Assembly (NCBI GenBank): GCA_963777755.1
Contig: CAVZSC010000034.1
Coordinates: 248,001-312,000 of the forward strand
Length of the DNA: 64,000 nt
Direction: 5' to 3'
DNA from: DATFWC01 sp963777755
Lineage (GTDB): Bacteria > Pseudomonadota > Alphaproteobacteria > Rhizobiales > Xanthobacteraceae
Positions 1 through 9,308 of this stretch are shown one piece after another. Both the position numbers and the translations under genes were made by a program. Below the pieces are notes generated by a model that saw only the letters and a list, made by a program, of their open reading frames with translations, searched no databases and was not told the origin of the DNA. Numbering within the stretch: the first letter of the stretch is position 1; each line of letters starts with the position of its first letter.

Positions 1-1054
1 GCAGCTTCTTGGCGTTGAGACCCGCAATCGCCGCGACCGTCGAAGCATCGAAGCCCTCGACCGCGGCGACGTGGCCGATCGGATCGTATTCGGCCATATC
101 GAACGGGTAGTCGGTGCCCATGACGATGCGGTCGGCGCCGAACACGTCAACCAGGTTCTTGAGCTGGTGCGGCGTGAACACCACGGTGTCGAAAAAGATC
201 TTGCGCAGGTACGAGGTGGGCGGCTGCGGCAGGTCGGTGTGGCTGTCCGAGCGCGCGCCCCACGCATGGTCGATGCGGCCCGAATAGGCCGCCAGGTAGC
301 CGCCGCCATGCACGGCGAGAATCTTCAGATCAGGATGGCGCTCGAGCACGCCGTCGAAGATCAGGTAGTGCAGGGCGAGCGTGGTCTCGAACGGGTTGCC
401 GATGACGTTGTTGAAATAGAAGCGCGACAACCGCTTGCCCTCGGTGAATCCGTTCGGATGGAGAAGGACGAGGGCGCCGAGCTCCTCGGCCTTCTTCCAG
501 AACGGCGCGTAGGCGGGCTCGCTGATCTCGTGGCCATCGACATTGGTGAGGATCTCGACGCCCTTGAAGCCGAGCGTCTTCATGCCGCGCTCGAGCTCAG
601 CCGCGGCCTCCTTGCCGTCCTGCAGCGGCACCGTGCCGAGCGCGACGAAACGGTCGGGCTTCTTGGCCACGAACTCCGCCAGCCCGTCATTCACCACCCG
701 CGAGACCTTGACCGCCACGTCGAGCGGCACCGTGTAGTAGCATTGGTTGGGCGGCGGACAGACGAGCTGCATGTCGACGCCCATGGCGTCGAGCTCCCTG
801 AGCCGCTCGTCGTGGCCGGTGATGCGCGCGCGGATGTCCTCCTCCTGCTTCTGGCCGAGTGCCTTGCTTTCGGCGGACGCAAAGTGCGCGAGCGGGATGG
901 TGGACATGTCGAGATGCGGCTTCGCCAGTGCAGCGGCCTGCGGGATCGCGACATGCGCGTGGATGTCGAGGGTCAGGCTTTTCGGCCGCACGTCGCGTCC
1001 CGGGCGCCCGTGCCGGCGTGCCGCGGTGTTCTCGTACTTGTTCCACTGTGCCAT
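1..1054 (-). CDS. Amidohydrolase family protein (ACMSD-like), 3' end cut by window
   Basis: A metal-dependent TIM-barrel hydrolase or decarboxylase of the amidohydrolase-2 family, which contains 2-amino-3-carboxymuconate-semialdehyde decarboxylase. Read on the minus strand from the ATG at 1054, 351 codons are open to the window edge. The metal-binding HxH is at His32/His34 (LDIHAH). A later LAVHGGG carries another expected ligand His, and GTDYPFD near the end carries the conserved Asp. An AGAGGG ribosome site lies 5 nt before the ATG. It follows the NTF2-like gene by 18 nt, so the two are probably co-transcribed. The substrate cannot be read from sequence; an aromatic or carboxylated ring-cleavage product fits the family and the adjacent amide/branched-chain-type transporter. 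The C-terminus is missing only because the window ends. Confidence 0.85.
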   Translation of the reverse strand, partial: MAQWNKYENTAARRHGRPGRDVRPKSLTLDIHAHVAIPQAAALAKPHLDMSTIPLAHFASAESKALGQKQEEDIRARITGHDERLRELDAMGVDMQLVCPPPNQCYYTVPLDVAVKVSRVVNDGLAEFVAKKPDRFVALGTVPLQDGKEAAAELERGMKTLGFKGVEILTNVDGHEISEPAYAPFWKKAEELGALVLLHPNGFTEGKRLSRFYFNNVIGNPFETTLALHYLIFDGVLERHPDLKILAVHGGGYLAAYSGRIDHAWGARSDSHTDLPQPPTSYLRKIFFDTVVFTPHQLKNLVDVFGADRIVMGTDYPFDMAEYDPIGHVAAVEGFDASTVAAIAGLNAKKL

Positions 1055-1072
1055 CTCGGCCCTCTTCGTTGT

Positions 1073-1612
1073 TCAGGATGTCGTTCGATAGGATTCGAGC
1101 GCGCCGGCGAGCAGCTGGCGCGCCGGCTCCGAGCCGTCGAGCGGCCGCAGCGTTCGGCGCTTGATCCGCCAGCCTTGCGCCGTGCGCACGAGCTCCCAGC
1201 GGTTGGCGCCGACCCGATGGATGCGAAAGCCGCGCGAAGCGCCGTGATTGGGCACGTCCACCGCATCTCCCGTTTTCTGCGGCGTCAGGATCTGCAGATA
1301 AGACGTGACGACGGCCGCATCGCCATCGATCGCGATATGCGGCAGCCCGGCGAAATGGGCAAGCCCGCCGGAGATGGCCGCCTGATGTCCGGGCGACTTC
1401 ATGACGGCGGCGATTTCCTGGTTGCTCTTGCCGCCTGACAGGTGCTCGCCGCGGTCGAACACGCCGTCCTCCGCGTAGACCTGGACCGTGTAGTAGTCGG
1501 CGCCGGTATCGGCGCTCGGCGGATGGCTGGCGATGAGGTTGAGGATCTCCAGCCGGTCCTCGACGGCGCGCAGGCGCTCCTCCAGGGAGCGGCTCTGCTG
1601 GCGTTCGGTCAT
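1073..1612 (-). CDS. SnoaL/NTF2-like protein
   Basis: A 179-residue protein with the cone-shaped SnoaL/NTF2-like fold typical of small dehydratases, hydroxylase partners and ring-dioxygenase beta subunits. The N-terminal 25 residues form a charged helix, followed by a compact alpha+beta domain (DYYTVQVYAEDGVFDRGE, then VVTSYLQIL and GWRIKRRTL strands). A GGAGGG ribosome site sits 5 nt upstream of the ATG. It lies between the Liv transporter genes and the amidohydrolase, all on the minus strand, so it probably acts on, or with the enzyme for, the imported compound. The exact reaction is unknown. Confidence 0.7.
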   Translation of the reverse strand: MTERQQSRSLEERLRAVEDRLEILNLIASHPPSADTGADYYTVQVYAEDGVFDRGEHLSGGKSNQEIAAVMKSPGHQAAISGGLAHFAGLPHIAIDGDAAVVTSYLQILTPQKTGDAVDVPNHGASRGFRIHRVGANRWELVRTAQGWRIKRRTLRPLDGSEPARQLLAGALESYRTTS

Positions 1613-1647
1613 CGCACCCTCCTCGGATTAATCAATCATGTGAAACA

Positions 1648-2359
<712 letters not shown>

Positions 2360-2370
<11 letters not shown>

Positions 2371-3097
2371 GGTAGACCTCCCGGGTGCGCGGGTCGGCGA
2401 CCACTTCGGCGCGCGTACCCTCGACGATCACCTCGCCGAAATGCAACAGCGTGATCCGGTCGGCGAAGTCGAGGGCCACGTCCATGTTGTGCTCGATCAT
2501 CACGATCGTCACGTCGCGCGGGATCGAGTTCAACAGCTGCTTGACGTCGCCCCGCTCGTCGATCGACAGCCCCGCATAGGGCTCATCGAGCAGCAGGAGC
2601 TTCGGCTGCTGCGCCAGCGCCATGGCGATCTCCACGCGCCGGCGCTCGCCGTACGAGGTTTCCGACAGCGGTCGGTGGGCGATGCGGTCGAGGCCGACGC
2701 GGGTGACCGCCGCCCGAGCTTGCTCGATTAGCGCGTGCTGTTGATCGACGTCGATCAGCGGGTTCCAGCGTAGTTGCGATAGGCCGAGCAGCGCCAGCGT
2801 CACGTTGCGCAGGATCGTGTCGTGGGGAAACAACGTAATGATCTGATAGGTCCTCGCCATGCCGAGATGCGGACGGCGATGGCTGGGCACGCGCGTGATG
2901 TTGCGGTCGAACAGCATGATCGACCCGGAGTCCGGGGCGATCTCCCCGGTGATGAGGTTGAACAGGGTGGTCTTGCCGGCGCCGTTCGGCCCGATGATCA
3001 GCCGCCGTTCGCCCGGCTCGACCGTGAGGTTGACGGCGGCGGTGACGCGCAGGCCGCCGAACGATTTCGACAGCGCGTTGATCACGAGGGCGCTCAT
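2360..3097 (-). CDS. livG: Branched-chain-type ABC transporter ATP-binding protein LivG
   Basis: First ATPase of the importer, 245 residues. Walker A GPNGAGKT is at 36-43, the ABC signature appears as SYGERRR, Walker B is LLLLDEPYAGL, and the family-typical C-terminal helix ends in REVYLGH. The ATG at 3097 is chosen because it overlaps the livM stop as ATGA and because upstream codons read through livM sequence without homology. The gene order H-M-G-F with tight overlaps indicates one operon on the minus strand. Confidence 0.92.
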
Positions 3098-4089
3098 CGG
3101 CCGGGCTCCTCGGCGGCGCGCGGCACCTTTTTGCCGCCGTTGCGCAAGCTTTGCCAGCCCCAGCGCCACAGGCGCACCGAGCCCGGCACCAGCCCCTCGG
3201 GCATGAAAGTGATGATGAGCACGAAGATCACGCCGAGCACCAGGTTCCAGCGCTCGATATAGGCACTCACCACGTTCTTCATGATGACGACGATCGCAGC
3301 GCCGGCGATCGGGCCGAGCAGGGTCGCTGTCCCTCCCGAGATCACCATCAGCAGGACCTCGGCCGAGGAGGTGAGGGCGGCCACCTGCGGACTGATGAAC
3401 TGGTTGTAGTAGATGAACAGGATGCCCGAGACGCCGGTCCAGAAGCCGGAGAACAGGATCGCCAGGAAGCGGATGAGCCACACGTTGTAGCCGAGCGCGT
3501 TCATGCGCCGCGCTTGGTCGCGGGTGCCGCGCAGGCTCGCACCGAACGGGGAGCGCACGAACAGCACCATGGTGGCGACCGCGGCGAGGAACGCCGCCAG
3601 CGTCGCGAAATAGAACCCGTCGGCGCTGGCGAGGTTCAGGCCGAAGGGTGCCGGCCGCGTCGTGACGTTGATGCCGTTGTCGCCGTTGGTCAGGCTCGCC
3701 CAGCGATAGGCGATGCCCCAGATGATCTGCCCGAGCGCCAGCGTGATCATCAGGAAGCCGATGCCGGTCGAGCGCAGTGCCAGCACGGCGAACACCGCGG
3801 AGGCGACCACGGTCACGCCGATCGCCGTCAGGTCGGCGACCAGATGATTGTGCCCGGCCTGCAGCACCAGCGCAGCCGCATAGCCGGCAAAAGCGAACAG
3901 GCCGGCATGGCCGAGCGACGTCAAGCCGGCGTAGCCGACCAGGACGTTGAGGGCGAGCGCGAACACCGCGAACAGCAGGATCTGGCTCGCCACGTTGATG
4001 TAGTAGGGATTGCCGACCCAGATCGGCAACGTCAGCAGCAGCACGAGCGCGACCGCGATCGCTCCGTATTTCACGGGCTTCGCCCTCAT
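3094..4089 (-). CDS. livM: Branched-chain-type ABC transporter permease LivM
   Basis: Inner-membrane permease of 331 residues with about ten predicted hydrophobic helices. The family motifs ALNVLVGYAGLTSLGHAG and GTRDQARRMNALGYN (the cytoplasmic EAA-like loop that contacts the ATPase) are present. The start ATG at 4089 overlaps the livH TGA by 4 nt, and the stop overlaps the livG ATG by 4 nt, so translation of the three is coupled. The C-terminus after the last helix is basic and cytoplasmic. Confidence 0.92.
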   Translation of the reverse strand: MRAKPVKYGAIAVALVLLLTLPIWVGNPYYINVASQILLFAVFALALNVLVGYAGLTSLGHAGLFAFAGYAAALVLQAGHNHLVADLTAIGVTVVASAVFAVLALRSTGIGFLMITLALGQIIWGIAYRWASLTNGDNGINVTTRPAPFGLNLASADGFYFATLAAFLAAVATMVLFVRSPFGASLRGTRDQARRMNALGYNVWLIRFLAILFSGFWTGVSGILFIYYNQFISPQVAALTSSAEVLLMVISGGTATLLGPIAGAAIVVIMKNVVSAYIERWNLVLGVIFVLIITFMPEGLVPGSVRLWRWGWQSLRNGGKKVPRAAEEPGR

Positions 4090-4964
4090 GCCACGACCCG
4101 GCCGAACAGGCCTTGCGGCCGCAGTACGAGGACCAGGAGCATCGGCAGGAACAGGATCACGTAGGCGAGGTCGGGGACCATGGCCAGGCCGAAATTGTAC
4201 AAGAAGCCGATCAGGAAGCTGCCGACCAGGGCGCCGAGCAGGCTGCCGCTGCCGCCCAGGATCACCACGATCAGGGCGAGCGGCAGCATCTCGAAATCCA
4301 GGCCGGGATAGACGGAGAGATAGGGCGCGCCCATGACGCCGGCGAACGCCGCCAGCGCCGCGCCGAGGCAGAAGATCAGGGTGAAGAGCTGCGACACCTT
4401 GATGCCGACCACACGGGCGATCGGCGGGTCGTCGACGCCGGCGCGGATCATGGCGCCGAGCCGCGTCCAGTCGACCATCAGCCAGAGCGCGATCGCCACC
4501 ACCACGGCGACCGCAAGGATCACCAGGCGGAAGAATGGAAAGAACAGCCCGAAGGCCTGCACCGCACCGGCAAGCTCGCGCGGGGTCGCCGGCTGCCATG
4601 GATCACCGGTCCACACCATCAGGCAGACGTCGCTGATGATGAAGGCGAAGCCGAGCGTCAGCAGCACCTGCGGCAGGATCTGGCCTTCCAGCCGGCGCAG
4701 CAGGAACCGCTCGATCACGCCGCCGATCACCGCCATGGCGAGGCCGCTCAACAGCGCGGCGAGCCAGAAGTTCATGCCGCGGCTCAGCAGGGTGACGCCG
4801 AAATAGGCCCCGAGCATGAAGAAGGAGCCGTGCATCAGGTTGGGAATGCGCATCAGGCCGAAGATCAGCGAGAAGCCGGCCGAGAGCAGGAACAGGAGGC
4901 CACCGAGGGCCATGCTGTTGACCGCCAGGATGGCGGCTTGCACCGCCGTGATCTGCGTCACCAT
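4086..4964 (-). CDS. livH: Branched-chain-type ABC transporter permease LivH
   Basis: Permease partner of LivM, 292 residues, about eight hydrophobic segments. Typical LivH features are GLMRIPNLMHGSFFMLGAY near residue 40 and the coupling loop with RAGVDDPPIARVVGI. The start ATG at 4964 begins MVTQITAVQAAILAV; codons further upstream fall into a palindromic repeat and look non-coding. It is the first permease gene after livK, 113 nt downstream of it, with a palindromic element in between. Confidence 0.92.
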   Translation of the reverse strand: MVTQITAVQAAILAVNSMALGGLLFLLSAGFSLIFGLMRIPNLMHGSFFMLGAYFGVTLLSRGMNFWLAALLSGLAMAVIGGVIERFLLRRLEGQILPQVLLTLGFAFIISDVCLMVWTGDPWQPATPRELAGAVQAFGLFFPFFRLVILAVAVVVAIALWLMVDWTRLGAMIRAGVDDPPIARVVGIKVSQLFTLIFCLGAALAAFAGVMGAPYLSVYPGLDFEMLPLALIVVILGGSGSLLGALVGSFLIGFLYNFGLAMVPDLAYVILFLPMLLVLVLRPQGLFGRVVA

Positions 4965-4997
4965 GGAAGAAACGCGCCTCCCACTTTGGCGTGCCGA

Positions 4998-5047
4998 CCC
5001 CTCACCAACCCTCGCCCGCAAGCGGGCGAGGGGGCCGGCATCAGCAA
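4998..5047. repeat. Intergenic palindromic repeat between livK and livH
   Basis: A perfect 11-bp inverted repeat, CCCTCGCCCGC, with a 2-nt centre (5009-5032), flanked by CCCCTCACC on one side and GCATCAGCAAGC on the other. The flanks and the CCCTC/GAGGG arms resemble those of the elements near 28.1, 9.2 and 47.6 kb, so it is probably a member of a dispersed repeat family. In the transcript it would form a hairpin that could stabilise or separate the livK message from livHMGF. Confidence 0.6.
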
Positions 5048-5077
5048 GCGGCCAGCGCGGCGATCTGCTCGCTATAC

Positions 5078-6322
5078 TTATTCGAGATTCTTTGCCGGCG
5101 GATAGTCGCGGGCATAGACCGGGTTCGCCAGGAAATCCTTCTCCGGATAGGTCCAGAACTGGCTGACGTTGGGATAGGTCTTGACGATCGTGTTGGTGAG
5201 CTGGCCGCCCTTGCGCTCGCACTTGCGGACGAACACGTCGCCGATAACGTTGCCGTACTGGTCGAACTTGACGGGGCCGCGCGGCGTGTCGGTCAGCGAG
5301 ACCTGGTGCAGGGCTTCGGCCAAGGCCTTGCGGTCGTCGGCCTTGCCGCCGAGCTTCTCGATCGCCGCCTCGACGCACTGGCCGGCGACGTACATGCCGG
5401 CCGAATAGCCGCCCGGCAGCACGTTGTAGTCCTTCAGCATCCCCGCCACGAAGCGCTTGTTGCTCTCGGTGTCGCGGTCGGCCGAATACCAGGCGGCGGA
5501 GAGGACGCCGACCGCCTCGTCGCCGAGGCTGCGCAGCAGCGCATCATCCATGGCGGTCCAGCCGGCGAGCAGCGGGATGCGGCCCTTGAGGCCGAGATCC
5601 GCATAGGCGCGCATGAACTTCACCGGATTCGAGCCGGCGAAGCCGTTGAACACGCAATCGACGTTGCCGATCTGCGCGATGTACGGCGTGTAGTCGGGCG
5701 TCACCAGCGGCGGCCACAGCTTCTTCACCACCTTGCCGCCGTTGTCCTCGAACACCCGTTGGAACCCGGACATCTGCTCGTAGCCGAAGGCGAAGTCCTC
5801 CGAGATCGTGGCCGCGCGCTTGTACTTGAGCTCCTTGGCGGCGTAGTCGCCCATGACGTGGCAGCACTGCGCCGAGGTCGCCGACGGGCGGATGACGAAG
5901 GGGTTCGCCTTGCGCTGGGTGACGTCCTCGGCGGCGGCGAGGCTGATGAGCGGCGTCTGGTTGTCGCGCACGTAGTCGGTGATGGCGAGGAGCTCGAACG
6001 CCGCCAACGGCCCGAGGATGACGTTGACCTTGTCGCGCTCGATCAACTCCTGCGCCTTGGTCTTGGCGCCCGCCGGGTTGCCGCCGGTATCGGCCGAGAG
6101 GAAGTCGATCTTGCGTCCGGCGAGCGATCCGCCCTTCTCCTTGAGGAAGGTGGCGATGCCCTGCTCCATCTGGATGCCGCCCTGGGCGAGGGGACCGGTC
6201 TTGACCGTGAGCAGGCCGAGCTTGAACGGCGCGCCCTGGGCGCGCAGCACCGCCGGCGCATAGACGGCAGCGACGCCGGTCGCCGCCAGGCCCTTGAGTA
6301 CTGTCCTACGCTTCATGCTCAT
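5078..6322 (-). CDS. livK: ABC transporter periplasmic substrate-binding protein LivK-type
   Basis: Receptor of the LivHMGF importer, 414 residues. The N-terminus (MSMKRRTVLKGLAATGVAAV) has a twin-arginine consensus RRTVLK and a hydrophobic stretch ending APAVLRAQG, so export by Tat with cleavage after about residue 29 is expected; Tat use is common for this subgroup. The mature part is a two-lobed periplasmic binding fold (peripla_BP_6), with a first strand FKLGLLTVKTGPLAQ. It is the promoter-proximal gene of the block. The ligand is undetermined: amino acids, amides and aromatic acids are all known in this family. Confidence 0.9.
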   Translation of the reverse strand: MSMKRRTVLKGLAATGVAAVYAPAVLRAQGAPFKLGLLTVKTGPLAQGGIQMEQGIATFLKEKGGSLAGRKIDFLSADTGGNPAGAKTKAQELIERDKVNVILGPLAAFELLAITDYVRDNQTPLISLAAAEDVTQRKANPFVIRPSATSAQCCHVMGDYAAKELKYKRAATISEDFAFGYEQMSGFQRVFEDNGGKVVKKLWPPLVTPDYTPYIAQIGNVDCVFNGFAGSNPVKFMRAYADLGLKGRIPLLAGWTAMDDALLRSLGDEAVGVLSAAWYSADRDTESNKRFVAGMLKDYNVLPGGYSAGMYVAGQCVEAAIEKLGGKADDRKALAEALHQVSLTDTPRGPVKFDQYGNVIGDVFVRKCERKGGQLTNTIVKTYPNVSQFWTYPEKDFLANPVYARDYPPAKNLE

Positions 6323-6417
6323 TGATCATCCTCCCATTTTGAGCTCGCGGCCTTGAGGCGATCGTAGCCGGCCTCGGATCAGGTTCTAACCTAGCGCCGC
6401 CTCACCCGGTGGCTGCA

Positions 6418-6445
6418 AATAATATGGTTTGAGCGGCAACATCAA
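6418..6445 (-). promoter_or_regulatory. Possible sigma-70-type promoter of the liv operon
   Basis: On the minus strand TTGATG (-35) is followed after 16 nt by ATTATT (-10), in an A+T-rich patch that stands out from the surrounding GC-rich DNA and lies about 95 nt upstream of the livK ATG. Both boxes are near the consensus, but alphaproteobacterial promoters are poorly predictable, so this is a suggestion only. Confidence 0.35.
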
Positions 6446-6450
6446 CATTT

Positions 6451-7398
6451 CTAATTCGCCTTGGCGCGACCCTTGCCCGCCTTGCTCTTGCGGGTGCCCT
6501 TGGCGTTTCGCGTTACGCCCGCCATGCGCTCGAGCACCGCGCACACTGCGGCGGTGTCGTGCGCGGCGTGGCCGTTCGACATGGCGGCGGCGTAGATCGG
6601 CAAGGTGGCGCTGAACAGCGGGGTCGGGCATCCGGCCTTGGCCGCATAGTCGCCGATCACCGCCATGTCCTTCTGCCACACCGATATCTTCATGGTGGCA
6701 TCGGCGTAGTCGTCCTTCACCATCATGGGAGCGCGCAATTCGAACACGCGCGAGGTGCCGGCCCCGGCCGTGACGAGGTCATGGATCGTCTTGGGGTCGA
6801 GGCCGGCCTTCATGCCGAGCACCATGGCCTCGGCGCTCGCCACGTTGTGGATGGCGACCAGCAGGTTGGCCACGTATTTCATGCGACTGCCGTTGCCGTA
6901 GGCGCCGAGATCGTAGACCCCGCGCGAGAAGGCGCCGAACAGCGGGCGAAGCCTGGCGATCGTTTTGGAATCGCCGCTCGCATAGACGACGATGTCCTTG
7001 ACCCGCGCCTGCGACCCGGTGCCGCTGACCGGACAGTCGAGCGCGACGTGGCCGGCCGCGTGCAGCTTGTCGGCCGCCTTGAGTTTGTCCTCGAGCGTGA
7101 AGGTTCCGGCCTCGATCACGGTGCGCCGCGGCGCTCCGGCTGCGATGATTCCGTCGACGGTCATGTCGAGCGCAGCCGGTGCCGGCAGGCTGGTGATGAT
7201 GGTTGCCGCCTCGCCGGCGACGGCCTTGGCGTCGCGCAGGATGGTGACGCCGGCACGTGCGGCTTCCCGGCAGCGTGCGGGATTCGTGTCGAAACCGAGC
7301 ACGCGCCATCCGGCCGCACTGAGATGGCGCGCGTAGGAGCCGCCCATGATGCCGAGCCCGATGACCCCGACCGTTCCCTTCTGTTTTGCTGCCTTCAT
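6451..7398 (-). CDS. NAD(P)-dependent 3-hydroxyisobutyrate dehydrogenase-family oxidoreductase
   Basis: A beta-hydroxyacid dehydrogenase of 315 residues. A Rossmann GLGIMGGSYA motif lies at the N-terminus, followed by the family DCPVSGTGSQA substrate-binding motif and the catalytic Lys in NGSRMKYVANLL. The all-helical C-terminal domain is complete, with a Lys/Ala-rich tail. The ATG at 7398 is preceded by AAGGA at a good distance. It is divergent from the HbpS-like pair. Family members oxidise 3-hydroxyisobutyrate, tartronate semialdehyde, 6-phosphogluconate or related acids; the position next to an uptake system suggests acid catabolism. Confidence 0.85.
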   Translation of the reverse strand: MKAAKQKGTVGVIGLGIMGGSYARHLSAAGWRVLGFDTNPARCREAARAGVTILRDAKAVAGEAATIITSLPAPAALDMTVDGIIAAGAPRRTVIEAGTFTLEDKLKAADKLHAAGHVALDCPVSGTGSQARVKDIVVYASGDSKTIARLRPLFGAFSRGVYDLGAYGNGSRMKYVANLLVAIHNVASAEAMVLGMKAGLDPKTIHDLVTAGAGTSRVFELRAPMMVKDDYADATMKISVWQKDMAVIGDYAAKAGCPTPLFSATLPIYAAAMSNGHAAHDTAAVCAVLERMAGVTRNAKGTRKSKAGKGRAKAN

Positions 7399-7476
7399 TT
7401 CCAAAGTCCTTGCTGTTCAATCCATCCGTGGCGCGATTCGCGTCGCGACTATGCCCATTCGGCGCGCCTGATGAAG

Positions 7477-7490
7477 CCCCCTTTCGGGGG
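7477..7490. other. Short GC hairpin in divergent intergenic region
   Basis: CCCCC-TTTC-GGGGG lies between the divergent dehydrogenase and HbpS-like genes (intergenic 7399-7542). It could be a hairpin in the 5' leader of the plus-strand transcript. Nothing else recognisable was found in this 144-bp interval. Confidence 0.3.
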
Positions 7491-7542
7491 GAAGACCATT
7501 CGCCTATCGTCGCATCTTCCGCAATGGCGCAGGGGGGAAGAC

Positions 7543-8073
7543 ATGAGCGGCCGGGCAACCCATCTCGCAGGAATTGCGACCGCATTGCCGGTGGTTGCGT
7601 GCCTCATGTCGCCGGCCGGCGCCGAGGGGTTGGTGCCGATGAAGCGCCTGTCGGCCGCGCTCGCCGCCGAGGCGGTTTCCGAGGCCGTCGCCGTGTGCGC
7701 CAAGAACGGCTATGCGGTGACTGCCGTCATCGTGACGATCGACGGCGTGCGCCAGGCGGTGTTGCGCGGCGACGGAGCGGCGGTGCATACGCTCGACAGC
7801 GCATTCGCCAAGGCCTACACGGCGGCCTCGCTGGCGCCGGTGCGCAAGGAGGATTCGACCAAGGCGATTTTCGAGCGCCTCTCCAAGACCCCCGGCATGA
7901 CCACGGCCGGCCTCGCCAGCCTGCCCAACGTCACATTCACGCCCGGCGGCGTGACCATCATGGTCGGCACCGAGCCGATCGGCGGCATTGGCGTCGGCGG
8001 GGCGCCGGGCGGCAATTTCGACGACGACTGCGCACGCGCCGCGCTCGCCAAGATCCGCGATCGCATGAAATAG
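7543..8073 (+). CDS. Secreted GlcG/HbpS-family protein
   Basis: A 176-residue protein of the GlcG/HbpS (DUF336) family, a small alpha+beta fold used for heme binding or as accessory partners of catabolic enzymes. Residues 1-27 look like a signal peptide (hydrophobic ATALPVVACLM, then SPAGA), so this copy is probably periplasmic. The mature part carries AAVHTLDSAFAKAYTAAS and the conserved glycine-rich tail PIGGIGVGGAPGG. AGGGGGGA precedes the ATG. The next gene is a second family member that lacks a signal peptide. Confidence 0.8.
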   Translation: MSGRATHLAGIATALPVVACLMSPAGAEGLVPMKRLSAALAAEAVSEAVAVCAKNGYAVTAVIVTIDGVRQAVLRGDGAAVHTLDSAFAKAYTAASLAPVRKEDSTKAIFERLSKTPGMTTAGLASLPNVTFTPGGVTIMVGTEPIGGIGVGGAPGGNFDDDCARAALAKIRDRMK

Positions 8074-8093
8074 CTTCAACAGGAGATACGCTT

Positions 8094-8537
8094 ATGTCGG
8101 TTGTCACTCTCGACCAGGCCAGCACCATCGTGGATGCGGCGCTGAAGAAGGGGCGCGAAACGAAATGCGCACCGCTCACCGTCGCGGTCCTCGACGCGGG
8201 CGGACACCTGGTGGCGTTCAAGCGCGAAGACAAGTCGGGGATCCTGCGGTTCGACATCGCCTTCGGCAAGGCGTGGGGTGCGCTCGGTATGGGCTTCGGC
8301 TCGCGCACCCTGTTCGAACGGGCGAACAACACGCCGCAGTTCTTCACCATGCTGGCGGCGGCGAGCGGCGGACGCATCGTCTCGAACCCCGGCGGCGTGC
8401 TCATCCGCGACGGGAGCGGCGACGTTATCGGCGCGGTCGGAATCTCCGGCGACACCTCCGACAAGGACGAGGCCTGTGCGGTCGCCGGCATCGAAACAGC
8501 CGGACTGAAGGCCGATCCCGGCGGAACCAAGAGCTGA
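8094..8537 (+). CDS. Cytoplasmic GlcG/HbpS-family protein
   Basis: A 147-residue GlcG/HbpS (DUF336) protein without signal peptide. It shows the family pattern VAVLDAGGHLVAFKRED, DIAFGKAWGALG, GGVLIRDGSGDVIGAVGISG. AGGAGAT lies 5-11 nt before the ATG, and the spacing from the previous stop is 20 nt, so the two paralogues form an operon with the downstream GST. Having one exported and one cytosolic copy side by side suggests that they serve the same small molecule on the two sides of the membrane, but this is inference. Confidence 0.85.
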   Translation: MSVVTLDQASTIVDAALKKGRETKCAPLTVAVLDAGGHLVAFKREDKSGILRFDIAFGKAWGALGMGFGSRTLFERANNTPQFFTMLAAASGGRIVSNPGGVLIRDGSGDVIGAVGISGDTSDKDEACAVAGIETAGLKADPGGTKS

Positions 8538-8550
8538 GGAGGATTCGACC

Positions 8551-9201
8551 GTGAAACTCTTTTCGTTCTGGCGCTCGCTCGCCACCTACCGGGTGCGCAT
8601 CGCGCTGAACCTCAAGGGCCTGCAGGCCGACGAGGTGATCGACGTGAACCTGATGAAGGGCGAGCAGCGGCGCGAGACGTTCCGCGCCGTCAATCCGATG
8701 ATGGCGATCCCGTCGCTGGTCGACGGCGAGGGCCCGGCGCTGTTCGAGTCGCTGGCGATCATCGAGTATCTCGACGAGATCCATCCGCACCCGCGGCTGC
8801 TGCCCGCCGATCCGCGCGGGCGGGCGCGCGTCCGCGGGCTCGCCCAGATCATCGCCTGCGACTCGCACCCGCTCGTGGTGCCGCGGATCCGCGAATATCT
8901 CGAGCATCAGCTCAAGCTCGACGAGGCGACCCGCACGGCGTGGTGCCAGCACTGGATCCGCGAGGCCCTGACGGCGCTCGAGACGCACCTTAAGGGCAAG
9001 GAGACCGGACGCTATTGTCACGGCGATGCCGTGACGCTGGCCGACATCTGCCTGGCCAGCCAGGCGGCCGGCGCGAAATTCTACCAGGTCGACACGACGC
9101 CGTTCCCGACCGTGAACCGCATCGTCGAGGCGTGCAACGCGATCGATGCCTTCGCCCGCGCCCATCCGCTGAAGCAGCCGGGCGCGCCGGCGGCGGTGTG
9201 A
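8551..9201 (+). CDS. maiA: Glutathione S-transferase, maleylacetoacetate isomerase type
   Basis: A zeta-class GST of 216 residues. The N-terminal thioredoxin domain begins KLFSFWRSLATYRVRIALNL, where family members have SxCSxRVRIAL. The active-site Ser/Cys pattern is altered (SLAT), so glutathione-dependent cis-trans isomerisation should be confirmed. The cis-Pro MMAIPSLVDG and ESLAIIEYLDE glutathione contacts are present, followed by a helical C-terminal domain with the N-capping TLADICLA motif. It starts 13 nt after the HbpS-like gene. Maleylacetoacetate or maleylpyruvate isomerase would link this block to aromatic-ring degradation. Confidence 0.8.
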   Translation: MKLFSFWRSLATYRVRIALNLKGLQADEVIDVNLMKGEQRRETFRAVNPMMAIPSLVDGEGPALFESLAIIEYLDEIHPHPRLLPADPRGRARVRGLAQIIACDSHPLVVPRIREYLEHQLKLDEATRTAWCQHWIREALTALETHLKGKETGRYCHGDAVTLADICLASQAAGAKFYQVDTTPFPTVNRIVEACNAIDAFARAHPLKQPGAPAAV

Positions 9202-9243
9202 GGCAGATCTTGCCGCGGCTTTGCTAGGATCGCTGCCTCGAAG

Positions 9244-9303
9244 CTTGCTCCATCCCTCCCCCGCTTGCGGGGGAGGGTGGCGCCGAAGGCGCCGGGTGGG
9301 GGG
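9244..9303 (+). repeat. Dispersed palindromic repeat, left copy flanking DUF559 gene
   Basis: Begins CTTGCTCCAT, continues with the perfect palindrome CCCTCCCCCGC-TT-GCGGGGGAGGG, a second small stem GGCGCC-GAA-GGCGCC, and ends CCGGGTGGGGG, 5 nt before the DUF559 ATG. The same modules in inverted order make up the copy at 9641-9708, and related copies occur at 47583-47641 and 47691-47753. Confidence 0.8.
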
Positions 9304-9308
9304 ACCTT

